Source: Lewinellaceae bacterium
Lineage (GTDB): Bacteria; Bacteroidota; Bacteroidia; Chitinophagales; Saprospiraceae
Direction: 5' to 3'
DNA length: 64,000 nt
Assembly: GCA_024644235.1 (NCBI GenBank)
Contig: JAHELJ010000010.1
Span: 1 to 64,000 of the forward strand
Shown: one piece after another, positions 54,799-63,616 of the stretch
Layout: each line of letters begins with the position of its first letter
How positions within the stretch are numbered: the first letter of the stretch is position 1
Notes under the pieces: model-generated
The model's input: the letters and a program-made list of their open reading frames with translations, nothing else
Database searches by the model: none
What the model was told of the DNA's origin: nothing
Translations under genes and position numbers: made by a program

Positions 54799-55277
54799 GA
54801 CAAAAATAGGGCTGGATTTTATTGGGCGTCCACTGTAACGTAAAGATGGTTTTACAACGCAGATAGTTGCATTTTATTCGTGTCTTTCGACAAATGGTTC
54901 GTTTTGTAGGATAAGTCACTTTTACCGGCGACCCATGTGTTAGAGAAGTTTTAAAGTGTCGTCCGATCATAATAGAGTTTATTAAGAAACTTAACAGCTT
55001 AAGATCGTTAACTCAACTTTAATATTGCTACGGCCGTATACACCGTCATATTGCAAAGATTACATCGTTTTGATGTTGAAATTTTGGGAAGATGAAGACA
55101 AAAGAGATATTAACCGAGATAGTGTACGGGCTACTGCTTTTATTTATACTTTTCAATTTACTCACTCAATTCGTATTTCTGATATGATTTCTCTATCAGA
55201 GCTAGTTCGGAGTTTCTCAACAGATCAGAAGCTGTTATAATTGTCCTCCAAATCTCAATGTTTTTGATCTGGGCAAT
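54799..55277. other. Intergenic region, 479 bp, AT-rich
   Basis: Between the cyclase gene start and the small hypothetical gene. The region is AT-rich with several short frames (the longest about 55-70 codons at 55025-55240) that have no signal, motif or credible start. No RNA gene was recognised. The cyclase promoter must lie at its left end; TATTTTTG at 54808-54801 is an exact -7 match but too near the ATG to be used with the annotated start. Confidence 0.45.
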
Positions 55278-55577
55278 ATGATGTCTGAGCTAGCGCAATT
55301 CAAACAGCAGAAAACAGTTCATATTTTATTTTCGGGGCTTCAGGGAGAACAATTTAATTCTTTGCTTGGAATGCAAACATATGATGCAAGGACGGATGTT
55401 GATCCCCACGTCCTTCAAGCTTTGCCATCCCTGGATGAGAATGTATGGCATTTGATTGATTTTCGTCCTGTCCGGCAGCTGCGGCTTAATAATGTGGATC
55501 CAAAGCTCAAATCGATGATTTTTGGATTTGACTTTTGGGTCCTTGTACCTGAAACAAAGGGAGTAACTGCGTTTTAA
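55278..55577 (+). CDS. Small hypothetical protein
   Basis: A 99-residue frame starting MMSELAQFKQQKTVHILFSGL and ending ETKGVTAF. The composition is protein-like, with a spaced hydrophobic pattern and no low complexity, and it lies 48 bp upstream of the acyl-CoA ligase in the same direction. No motif, signal peptide or membrane segment is seen and I know no family. It may be a real small gene or a remnant of a longer one; AT-rich flanks favour a recent or decaying origin. Confidence 0.4.
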   Translation: MMSELAQFKQQKTVHILFSGLQGEQFNSLLGMQTYDARTDVDPHVLQALPSLDENVWHLIDFRPVRQLRLNNVDPKLKSMIFGFDFWVLVPETKGVTAF

Positions 55578-55625
55578 TTCTTTGCCGTGCTGGTAACTGA
55601 TTATTATCTTAAGCCAAAAGATTGA

Positions 55626-57440
55626 ATGGAAATTAGCCGCCTTTTTGATTTTGTTACTCACCAGTTAGAAAATTATCCGCAGGAAGAAGCCCTTTGCGAT
55701 CTTTACATGGGTAAAATGCGGTGCTATTCGACGCAGCGAGTCGACGAGATCTCGAATCAAATAGCCCATGGCTTGAAAGCCATCGGACTGGCTGAAGGAG
55801 ATCGGGTAGGATTGGTCGTATATCGAAATCGAATCGAATTCACCTTGTTGGACCTGGGTATTCAGAAGGCTGGCATGGTGAGTGTTCCACTCTACCCAAC
55901 AATTAGCTCAGCCGAGTATATTTATATTCTCAACGACTCTGAAACTAAGGCCATATTTATCGGAGGTGCCGATCTTACTGACAAGATTTTGAAGGCAAAG
56001 GAAAAATGTGAGGCGCTGCGGCATATCTATGCCCTAGACGATGATTCATCCTTGACGAACTGGAATCAATTATGGCAAGACCAGCCTAAAACCAGACCCG
56101 GGGTTGAAGTTGCAGCAGAGCAACTAGTGACGATTATATACACTTCTGGGACCACCGGCTATCCCAAGGGAGTGATGTTATGCCATCGAAACATTGTGGA
56201 GAACGTGAAAGCTGTAAATCGTCTTATTCCGCTTGACCCGGGCCTGCGGGCGATGAGTTTTCTCCCCTTGAGCCACATATTTGAGAGATCAGCTTCATTT
56301 TCATACTTGTATACTGGTGCAAAGATCATATTTACAGCTTTGGACAACCTGGGTGGAGAAAATGGTGATTTGCGGCGGGTAGCTCCACATTTCATGACAT
56401 GTGTTCCCAGATTATTGGAAAAGGTATATGAGAAGATTTACCAGAAAGGATTAGAACTTCAAGGCTTGAAGAAGAACCTGTTCTTCTGGGCCCTTTCGCT
56501 CACCGACGATTATGAGTACGACAAGGTCTATTCCGGATGGTCATCGATAAAACGGAGAATTGCAGATCGCTTGATTTTCGCTAAATGGAGGGAGGCACTA
56601 GGAGGAGAATTAAGAGGAATAATTACCGGATCAGCGCCTTGCCCTGTGAAGATAGCCCGGGTTTTCTCGGCAGCCGGGATCCCGGTGAGGGAGGGCTATG
56701 GACTTACAGAGTCATCTCCTGGTATCAGTATAAATCGATTTACACCCGGGATGGCCCTGTTGGGAACAGTGGGGCCCATGCTTGATAATGTGGAAGTTCG
56801 GATCGATATGGAGGGAGACTATCAACCAGGTGAGGGAGAAATCTTGGCGACTGGACCCAATATTATGATGGGCTACTATAAAAAGCCTGAAGAGACGAGA
56901 AAAGTCTTAAAAAATCAAAGTGGAGGAACCTGGTTGAGAACTGGGGATATTGGAACTTTAGTAAAGGGTCCGAACGGAATCAGATTTTTGAAGATAACTG
57001 ATAGAAAGAAAGAACTACTTAAGACCTCCGGAGGAAAATATGTCGCTCCAGCGCCCATAGAAAACAAATTGAAGGAGGAGATTTTGATTGAACAAGCGAT
57101 GGTGGTGGGAGATAGTCGAAAGTTTGTTTCTGCTTTAATTATCCCAGCTGAGGAGCCTCTGAGGTTGTATTGCAAAGAAGAAAGTATACCCTGGACCAAT
57201 CTTCAGGATGCCATTTGCAACGACAGAATTCTGTCAAAGTATGAAGAAATTGTTAGCGAGGTGAATCCATCATTTAGCCATACTGAACAGATCAAGCAGT
57301 TTCGGTTGCTGGGAGACCTGTGGGAGCCAAGCAAGTTGGATGGTTCGGAAAGTGAACTCACACCGACTATGAAATTGAAGAGAAGAGTCCTATTGGCAAA
57401 ATACAGTCGGCAGATCGAAGAAATCTACTCAGGTGACTAG
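55626..57440 (+). CDS. Long-chain fatty-acid-CoA ligase (AMP-dependent synthetase)
   Basis: 604 residues of the ANL superfamily. The P-loop motif IIYTSGTTGYPKGVML, the A5 motif EGYGLTESSPGISIN, the hinge region TGDIGTLVKGPNGIRFLKITDRKKELLKTSGGKYVAP and a C-terminal domain are complete. It activates fatty acids to acyl-CoA with ATP, feeding beta-oxidation or phospholipid synthesis. Similarity is closest to the FadD15/AMP-forming long-chain type. The gene ends six bases from the convergent mnmG. Confidence 0.93.
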   Translation: MEISRLFDFVTHQLENYPQEEALCDLYMGKMRCYSTQRVDEISNQIAHGLKAIGLAEGDRVGLVVYRNRIEFTLLDLGIQKAGMVSVPLYPTISSAEYIYILNDSETKAIFIGGADLTDKILKAKEKCEALRHIYALDDDSSLTNWNQLWQDQPKTRPGVEVAAEQLVTIIYTSGTTGYPKGVMLCHRNIVENVKAVNRLIPLDPGLRAMSFLPLSHIFERSASFSYLYTGAKIIFTALDNLGGENGDLRRVAPHFMTCVPRLLEKVYEKIYQKGLELQGLKKNLFFWALSLTDDYEYDKVYSGWSSIKRRIADRLIFAKWREALGGELRGIITGSAPCPVKIARVFSAAGIPVREGYGLTESSPGISINRFTPGMALLGTVGPMLDNVEVRIDMEGDYQPGEGEILATGPNIMMGYYKKPEETRKVLKNQSGGTWLRTGDIGTLVKGPNGIRFLKITDRKKELLKTSGGKYVAPAPIENKLKEEILIEQAMVVGDSRKFVSALIIPAEEPLRLYCKEESIPWTNLQDAICNDRILSKYEEIVSEVNPSFSHTEQIKQFRLLGDLWEPSKLDGSESELTPTMKLKRRVLLAKYSRQIEEIYSGD

Positions 57441-57446
57441 TTCTCA

Positions 57447-59312
57447 TTACCTGCCTACATGCACAAGTAGAACAGATATGTCTGATGGAGAGACTCCACT
57501 TATCCTGCTTGCCTGGCCAATAGTACGAGGACGCAGCTTGCTTAGCTTTTCTCTGGCTTCGGTTGAAAGTGAGGGCAGTTCATAGTAGTCGAAACCGTCA
57601 TGTAACCTAACAGTTTCCAACCGATTCATTTTTTCTACCATCTCCTGTTCCTTGCGGATATATCCAGCATATTTCATATCGATTTCGGCCAGCTCACATA
57701 CTTCCTGATCAAACTGTTTCATCTGGCCTTCCAAGTCAGGCACTGCAGTTTTCAAATCAGAGATACTTATATGTGGACGGAGCAAAATGCTGATCAGTTT
57801 TACTTTCTGGTCAATTCGTGCTGAGCCAAAATCATCGAGAAGTCCGTTGATTTGATCAGGAGATACGCTGATCTTACCAAAAAGATTTTCGATTTCTTTT
57901 ACCTGCTCATTTTTCCTTTCAACAGTGGCTATCCGGTCATCGAGCCCTTTCATTCCCAGTGATGCAGCCAGCGGTGTCAAGCGAAGATCCGCGTTGTCTT
58001 GCCGGAGAAGAATTCTGTATTCTGCCCGGGATGTAAACATCCGGTATGGTTCCTTGGTCCCTTTGTTGACCAAATCGTCGATTAACACTCCAATATACCC
58101 TTCAGATCGTTTGAGAATAAATGGTTCAAGATCATTGATAGCCAGATAGGCATTCACCCCAGCAATAAGTCCCTGGCAAGCGGCTTCCTCATAGCCGGTC
58201 GTACCATTGATTTGTCCTGCAAAGAAAAGGCGATCGACCGCTCTGGTTTCCAGATTAGGTTTCAATTGGGTCGGAGGGAAGTAATCGTACTCTATAGCAT
58301 AGCCCGGCCTAAACATTTTGGCCGACTCAAATCCGGGGACCTTTTGTAGAGCTTTGAGTTGAACATCTTCCGGTAGAGAGCTAGAAAATCCATTTACATA
58401 TATCTCGCAGGTATCCCAGCCCTCAGGCTCTACAAACAGCTGATGTCTATCCTTGTCAGCAAAGCGATCAATTTTATCCTCGATGCTGGGGCAGTACCTC
58501 GGACCAGTGCCTCTGATGCGTCCGTTAAACATGGGTGATTGATCAAAGCCGGTGCGGAGTATTTCATGCACCTCTTTGTTGGTATAAGAAATGTGACAAG
58601 GTAATTGACGTTCTGGCCTGGGAGTGTTGGTGAAGGAGAACTTACCAGGATTTTCATCACCTGGCTGTATTTCCATTTTACTCCAATCTAGGCTCCGGCC
58701 ATCAACTCTGGGAGGAGTGCCCGTTTTCATCCTACCCGATTCAAAGCCCAATTCATTTAGTTGACTGGTGATGCCTTTTGCAGCGCGTTCTCCTGCTCGT
58801 CCACCGCCAAATTGCTTTTCTCCAATATGAATGATCCCATTGAGGAATGTCCCATTGGTCAGAATCACAGCCTTTCCCTCGATTACTAATCCCAGGCCAG
58901 TCCGGACTCCTCGAACTCTACCATCCTTTACCTCCAATCCGGTCACCATCTCCTGCCAAAAGTCTATCAAAGGATGCCCTTCCAGCAGGCTTCTCCATTT
59001 TTGAGCGAAAAGGAGACGGTCATTCTGAGAGCGAGGGCTCCACATAGCAGGGCCCTTGGACTTGTTAAGCATTCTGAATTGTAACATGGTATGATCAGAA
59101 ACAATCCCGGAATATCCACCCAGAGCATCTACCTCACGTACTATTTGACCTTTAGCCACACCCCCCATAGCAGGATTACATGACATCTGAGCAATAGTCT
59201 GCATATTCATGGTGGCTAGCATGACCCTGGCACCCATATTGGCAGCTGCAACTGCTGCTTCGCATCCGGAGTGACCGGCACCGACTACAATTATGTCATA
59301 CTTTGGAAACAT
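57447..59312 (-). CDS. mnmG: tRNA uridine-5-carboxymethylaminomethyl modification enzyme MnmG
   Basis: 621 residues, the long form. The FAD-binding N-terminus is IIVVGAGHSGCEAAVAAANMG; GGGRAGERAAKGI and TGTPPRVDGRSLDW match the family, as does the C-terminal helical domain IGQASRISGVSPSDISVLLVH. With MnmE it modifies the wobble uridine of several tRNAs. It is a single-gene unit with a well-formed promoter at 59364-59332. Confidence 0.97.
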   Translation of the reverse strand: MFPKYDIIVVGAGHSGCEAAVAAANMGARVMLATMNMQTIAQMSCNPAMGGVAKGQIVREVDALGGYSGIVSDHTMLQFRMLNKSKGPAMWSPRSQNDRLLFAQKWRSLLEGHPLIDFWQEMVTGLEVKDGRVRGVRTGLGLVIEGKAVILTNGTFLNGIIHIGEKQFGGGRAGERAAKGITSQLNELGFESGRMKTGTPPRVDGRSLDWSKMEIQPGDENPGKFSFTNTPRPERQLPCHISYTNKEVHEILRTGFDQSPMFNGRIRGTGPRYCPSIEDKIDRFADKDRHQLFVEPEGWDTCEIYVNGFSSSLPEDVQLKALQKVPGFESAKMFRPGYAIEYDYFPPTQLKPNLETRAVDRLFFAGQINGTTGYEEAACQGLIAGVNAYLAINDLEPFILKRSEGYIGVLIDDLVNKGTKEPYRMFTSRAEYRILLRQDNADLRLTPLAASLGMKGLDDRIATVERKNEQVKEIENLFGKISVSPDQINGLLDDFGSARIDQKVKLISILLRPHISISDLKTAVPDLEGQMKQFDQEVCELAEIDMKYAGYIRKEQEMVEKMNRLETVRLHDGFDYYELPSLSTEAREKLSKLRPRTIGQASRISGVSPSDISVLLVHVGR

Positions 59313-59331
59313 GCACTATATTAATAGCATG

Positions 59332-59364
59332 CAAAGATAGTAACGTCCAGAATGGAATTGCCAA
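59332..59364 (-). promoter_or_regulatory. Candidate mnmG promoter
   Basis: On the minus strand TTG (59364-59362), a 22-bp spacer and TATCTTTG (59339-59332) match the Bacteroidota -33/-7 pattern, with the spacer one base longer than the usual 19-21. The ATG at 59312 lies about 20 bases after the -7 element. Confidence 0.55.
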
Positions 59365-59381
59365 ACTCAGTATGTCTTCGG

Positions 59382-59834
59382 CTAATTGGTATTGGCAGGT
59401 TTCACCAAGCGGGCATCGTTCAGAGCGTACATCAATCGATTGATATCCGTCGCGTTCAACTCAAGCTTTCCCTTTAATGTCACCTGCTCTGCACTGTACT
59501 CCACTGGCTCGCTAGCGAAAACCTCCATTACTGTCTCTGGCCCTGCTCCTCCACAAAAGAAGCACATGTTGTATGGATATGCCGAGAATATAAATTCCTT
59601 GTGGCTTTTATAGCCTTCCACTGGTATGATGTATCCCCTAATGGTTACCTCTTTTCCCTCCAATGCCCTGATGTCTTCACTAAAGACAGGTACATCCACC
59701 TTGAATCCCATCAGCTCATCATATTGTTTGGTGAATGTAATCTTGGCAAGAGTTTTCCACATGTTTTCCTGACTGTGAACGCTGCTCACAGTGAACATAA
59801 AACAGGCAATAGCGATACAAAATCGAAGTGTCAT
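59382..59834 (-). CDS. Exported DUF3299-like protein
   Basis: 150 residues with a signal peptide (MTLRFCIAIACFMFTVSSVHS). An OB-like beta region follows: LEGKEVTIRGYIIPVEGYK, then NMCFFCGGAGPETVMEVFA, where the CxxC-type pair and GPE motif are conserved in related Bacteroidota proteins. DUF3299 proteins are small periplasmic or lipoprotein partners of ABC or metal systems; the exact role is unknown. It stands alone, upstream of mnmG in the same direction but separated by the mnmG promoter. Confidence 0.65.
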   Translation of the reverse strand: MTLRFCIAIACFMFTVSSVHSQENMWKTLAKITFTKQYDELMGFKVDVPVFSEDIRALEGKEVTIRGYIIPVEGYKSHKEFIFSAYPYNMCFFCGGAGPETVMEVFASEPVEYSAEQVTLKGKLELNATDINRLMYALNDARLVKPANTN

Positions 59835-60176
59835 AGTAATTTATCTTTCCACATGGATAACGGTCTTTCTCTTTAGCAGGTTCGTAATTTTCGTTATCGA
59901 TAGGTTAAAAAAGCGACTGCAAATCTAACAGCTTTCTGTGAATCCCACTCTGCAAGAAACAATTTTGGGCCTTGAGCCTTTCTCCAGAAGCAAGATTTTG
60001 TACCATCTGGCCTCTAAATTTTACCAGAAAATTACCAATTTCACCTGGTCTTTATGAAAGCTATTGTCATGCGAATATAATTATTGACAATCTCTGGCAT
60101 TGTCAAGTCTTGTCTGAGTCGTTCGTCTCAGGCCTTTCAACCTACTTCATTTTAATCTACTGAAGACCTTGTTCGC
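59835..60176. other. Intergenic region, 342 bp
   Basis: Divergent gap between the DUF3299-like and MATE genes. No credible frame and no tRNA-like fold was seen. Its right part holds the inverted repeat at 60084-60106 described separately. Confidence 0.5.
60084..60106. promoter_or_regulatory. Inverted repeat upstream of the MATE gene, possible operator
   Basis: TTGACAA (60084-60090) and TTGTCAA (60100-60106) form a perfect 7-bp dyad with a nine-base spacer. A further ATTGTCA half-site lies at 60063-60069, 36 bp before the copy at 60099-60105. Efflux genes are often controlled by dyad-binding repressors; no regulator gene is adjacent. Confidence 0.45.
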
Positions 60177-61562
60177 ATGAAAAAATATTGGAAGTTATTA
60201 TGGGTAGCAATCCGGGGTGAAGAAAAGAATTTCACCTCCGGAAGTATCAATCGAGCCATCTTTCTTTTATCGGTCCCGATGATTTTAGAGATGGTCATGG
60301 AAGCCCTCTTTGCCGTAGTGGATGTATTCTTTGTATCCCGAGTTAGCGTAAATGCTGTTGCGACTGTTGGGTTGACAGAATCGGTTATTACTGTTGTATA
60401 TGCCATTGCGATCGGATTGAGCATGGCAACGACCGCTATGATCGCTAGAAGAATCGGGGAAGGGAAGAAAGATGCGGCTGCAGTTGCAGCGGTGCAGGCA
60501 ATGGTGATCACGTTTTCATTCTCTCTGATTATTAGTGTCGCGGGGTTCTTTTACGCCGAAAAGATTCTCTATCTGATGGGTGGTGATGATGACTTGATTG
60601 CTGAAGGAGCGAGCTATACGCGGATTATTTTCGCTGGAAATTTTGTCATCATGTTCTTGTTCCTGTTGAATGCGGTATTTCGAGGAGCTGGTGATGCATC
60701 GATAGCAATGCGAGCCCTCTGGATTGCCAATGGACTTAATATAGTCCTTGATCCCTGTCTGATATTTGGCTGGGGACCTTTTCCGGAACTTGGGGTCGCG
60801 GGAGCGGCTGTGGCTACAAATATTGGGAGGGGAATTGGCGTGATTTTTCAGCTGTTCGTCTTGTTTGGAGGTAATTCTATCATCCAGATCGGACGAAAAC
60901 ATCTACGGATAGCATGGGCAGTTGTAAAGAGATTGTTCGAAGTGTCTCTTGGTGGAATGGGTCAATACGTTATTGCCTCATCTAGTTGGATATTTTTGAT
61001 GCGGATTATGTCGGAGTTTGGCGAGCAAGCGGTAGCCGGGTATACTATTTCAATAAGAATGCTGATTTTTACCATCTTACCTGCCTGGGGTATGGCCAAT
61101 GCTGCAGCTACGTTGGTTGGACAAAACCTGGGAGCAAGCGAACCGGATCGAGCTGAACTTTCCGTCTGGAGATCTGCTTTCTACACCATGTTGTTTCTTC
61201 TCTTGGTTTCAATTATTTACATCGCGTGGGCACCCGATTTGGTAAGAATATTTCACGAAGGGCCTCTGGTTGTGAAGTATGGCACTGCCAGCTTGAGGAT
61301 AATTTGTCTTGGCTATATCTTTTTTGCTTATGGGATGGTAATTAGTCAGGCTTTCAACGGTGCCGGAGATACTCGCACGCCAACCGTGATGAATTTCATC
61401 TGCTTTTGGGCCATCCAGATTCCACTGGCTTATTGGATTGGCATCACCCAAGGCTTAGGTCCGAATGGAGTGTTTTGGGCCGTAGCCATTTCAGAAACTA
61501 TACTTGCCGGTCTCTGCATTTATTTGTTCAGAAAAGGAAGATGGAAGAAGATTGCAATATGA
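60177..61562 (+). CDS. MATE family efflux transporter
   Basis: 461 residues with twelve predicted membrane helices in two halves of six. The opening AIFLLSVPMILEMVMEALFAVVDVFFVSRV and the second-half start ASSSWIFLMRIMSEFGEQAVAGYTISIRM are MATE signatures, as are NAVFRGAGDASIAMRALW and AFNGAGDTRTPTVMNF. It exports cationic drugs or metabolites with Na+ or H+ antiport. It ends at 61562, directly abutting the stop of the convergent peptidase gene. Confidence 0.95.
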   Translation: MKKYWKLLWVAIRGEEKNFTSGSINRAIFLLSVPMILEMVMEALFAVVDVFFVSRVSVNAVATVGLTESVITVVYAIAIGLSMATTAMIARRIGEGKKDAAAVAAVQAMVITFSFSLIISVAGFFYAEKILYLMGGDDDLIAEGASYTRIIFAGNFVIMFLFLLNAVFRGAGDASIAMRALWIANGLNIVLDPCLIFGWGPFPELGVAGAAVATNIGRGIGVIFQLFVLFGGNSIIQIGRKHLRIAWAVVKRLFEVSLGGMGQYVIASSSWIFLMRIMSEFGEQAVAGYTISIRMLIFTILPAWGMANAAATLVGQNLGASEPDRAELSVWRSAFYTMLFLLLVSIIYIAWAPDLVRIFHEGPLVVKYGTASLRIICLGYIFFAYGMVISQAFNGAGDTRTPTVMNFICFWAIQIPLAYWIGITQGLGPNGVFWAVAISETILAGLCIYLFRKGRWKKIAI

Positions 61563-63161
61563 TTATCGATCATAAACGGTATCATCCACTACATCTACCC
61601 GTATCCTTTTATCACGGTTTGCGATTTCCCAGACCAGATGATAGATATGGGTAGTGATTTCATGGTATTTGGAATAAAGGATTTTGTCAGGAGTGTCACC
61701 AGGCCGGTGATAATCTTCATGCGTGCCAGTGAAGAAGAAAATAGATGGGATACCCTTCTTCGCAAAATTGTAGTGGTCAGACCGGTAGTAGTATCGGTTA
61801 GGATCGTTTTTAGCATTATAGGTATAATCTAACTGGAGATGCGAGAAATGGTTATTTACCGTCTCATTGATATTATGCAGATCTGTACTCAACCGGTTCG
61901 ACCCGATCACGTAGACGTACTGTGGAGACTCTTCATGTTCCCGGTCTGTTCGACCAATCATATCAATGTTAATGTTCACAGTTATATTTTCCAGCGGCAT
62001 CGAAGGATTTTCAGAAAAGTATTCTGACCCCAACAGTCCCTTTTCTTCACCGGTGAAGAAAATAGCCATGACACTTCGGCGAGGCCCCAAATTTTTATTC
62101 TTTGCTTCGGCTATCACTCTCATAATTTCTAAAAGAGCGGTGGTCCCTGATGCATTGTCATCAGCCCCACGAAATATGGAGTTACCTCGTCTTCCAAGGT
62201 GGTCATAGTGAGCCGAGAGAACGACAACTTCATCTTTCAACAACGAATCAACGCCTTCGATATATCCGATTACATTTTTGTCGTATAGGACATTTCTGCT
62301 GATGTGTTGTTGCACATTCATCTTCACCGGCAATCGAAGCGGTCTGCCGACTCCTGTGTTTCGCAGGCTGCGTTGATTTTGTAGAAAGGAATTCCACTTT
62401 TCACCAATGATGTTCTTAGCGATTTGGGTGGAGATAAAGATATGATTCGGCAGATCTGGCTTTTGTACTTTGCCAAAGTATAGTGACTGACTCAAAACTC
62501 GGTTACGATGTAGAGAAACATTGCTTCTGATCTGCGGATCAATGATCAAGACCATTCGCACCTTATGCTTAGCGGCAATAGCGAGTTTTTTTTGAATATT
62601 TCCCGCCCATTCAGAGGGATCTCGACCCCCTGATATGTAAGAGATGCTGTCTGGTGATAATGGTTCACCAGGGTAAATCATGATAACCTTACCTCTCACA
62701 TTGGCGTTGGCATAGTCGCTATATGCAGGATCATCTATTCCGTATCCCAAAAAGACAACGTCCTTGATTCGGAGATTAGGAAGATTATGATTTTCATCGT
62801 GGAAAGACAGAAAATCCCAAAGGTGCTTGTATTCCGTTCCATTCACTTCAACCCCAAGGTTCTCCCATTTGATCCAGGTAAAAGCAACCTGCTGAAAATA
62901 ATCGCGATGCCCGGGAGCCTTTTCGACTTGTGAGTTTTTCAGTTCTTGAATCAGATATTGTGCGGCTCGTGCGCTACCTGGCGTACCCGTCTCGCGGCCT
63001 TCGAATTCGTTTGATGCTATTTTCTCAAGGTGCTGTTGGAGCCGATTCGAATCGATATTCCTTGATATGAAAGCTGCAGCGAATGGATCGGCTTCTATCT
63101 GAGTCTGAGCAAACCCAGATTGAGGAATAGTGAAAAGAAAAAGTAGTAAGACTCTCAGCAT
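61563..63161 (-). CDS. M28-family zinc aminopeptidase with PA insert, exported
   Basis: 532 residues with a signal peptide (MLRVLLLFLFTIPQSGFAQ). A PA-type insert (about 115-290) splits the catalytic domain. All zinc and catalytic residues of M28 are seen: VVLSAHYDHLG (His, Asp), FRGADDNASG (Asp), FFTGEEKGLLGSEYF (Glu-Glu), NINIDMIGRT (Asp) and RSDHYNFAKKG (His). It should release N-terminal amino acids in the periplasm or outside. It overlaps rpiB by seven bases, so it is the last gene of the GT117-rpiB-M28 transcript. Confidence 0.94.
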   Translation of the reverse strand: MLRVLLLFLFTIPQSGFAQTQIEADPFAAAFISRNIDSNRLQQHLEKIASNEFEGRETGTPGSARAAQYLIQELKNSQVEKAPGHRDYFQQVAFTWIKWENLGVEVNGTEYKHLWDFLSFHDENHNLPNLRIKDVVFLGYGIDDPAYSDYANANVRGKVIMIYPGEPLSPDSISYISGGRDPSEWAGNIQKKLAIAAKHKVRMVLIIDPQIRSNVSLHRNRVLSQSLYFGKVQKPDLPNHIFISTQIAKNIIGEKWNSFLQNQRSLRNTGVGRPLRLPVKMNVQQHISRNVLYDKNVIGYIEGVDSLLKDEVVVLSAHYDHLGRRGNSIFRGADDNASGTTALLEIMRVIAEAKNKNLGPRRSVMAIFFTGEEKGLLGSEYFSENPSMPLENITVNINIDMIGRTDREHEESPQYVYVIGSNRLSTDLHNINETVNNHFSHLQLDYTYNAKNDPNRYYYRSDHYNFAKKGIPSIFFFTGTHEDYHRPGDTPDKILYSKYHEITTHIYHLVWEIANRDKRIRVDVVDDTVYDR

Positions 63162-63616
63162 ATGCTGATTTTGTCAACTCGCCTTTGATGGCGTCCTCCA
63201 TCAAAGCTTTCATGTACAAAAATGTCAACGAGTTTCACGGCTTCATCCTTGCTGATGAATCTTGCTGGAATGGCAATGACATTAGCGTTGTTATGATGGC
63301 GCGCTAAAGATGCCAGTCCTTCATTCCAGCATACAGCTGCTCTGATGGTCTGGTGCTTGTTGGCGGTCATGGCAACTCCGTTGCCGCTGCCACAAATCAA
63401 CACCCCCAGGTGAGCTTCTCCACGCTCTATCGACTCGGCGACCGGGTGAACAAAATCCGGGTAATCAACAGATTCGTTGGAATATGTTCCCTTGTCATTG
63501 ACTGCAAAACCTTTTTCCTCCAATAATTCCATTATCGCCTCTTTGTACGGGTAGCCGGCGTGATCACATCCAATGGAAATACTAACCTTGCTATCCTTTG
63601 ACTCCCTGGACTTCAT
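63155..63616 (-). CDS. rpiB: Ribose 5-phosphate isomerase B
   Basis: About 153 residues from ATG 63616 (MKSRESKDSKVSISIGCDHAGYPYKE); in-frame ATGs at 63622 and 63643 are alternatives. The RpiB motifs are GCDHAGYPYKEAI, DYPDFVHPVAESIERGE and CGSGNGVAMTANKHQTIRAA. The enzyme interconverts ribose and ribulose 5-phosphates in the pentose phosphate pathway. Its 5' end overlaps the 3' end of the upstream gene by 26 bases and its 3' end overlaps the peptidase gene, a tight operon. Confidence 0.95.
   Translation of the reverse strand: MKSRESKDSKVSISIGCDHAGYPYKEAIMELLEEKGFAVNDKGTYSNESVDYPDFVHPVAESIERGEAHLGVLICGSGNGVAMTANKHQTIRAAVCWNEGLASLARHHNNANVIAIPARFISKDEAVKLVDIFVHESFDGGRHQRRVDKISIC

Noticed and set aside
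54801-54808. TATTTTTG on the minus strand as the cyclase promoter
   Set aside because: Exact -7 match, but only two bases from the start codon, so transcription would begin inside the gene; no -33 partner.
55025-55240. 71-codon frame in the 54.8-55.3 kb gap
   Set aside because: Begins with TTG, has no motif or promoter and ends before the more credible frame at 55278; listed only as part of the intergenic region.
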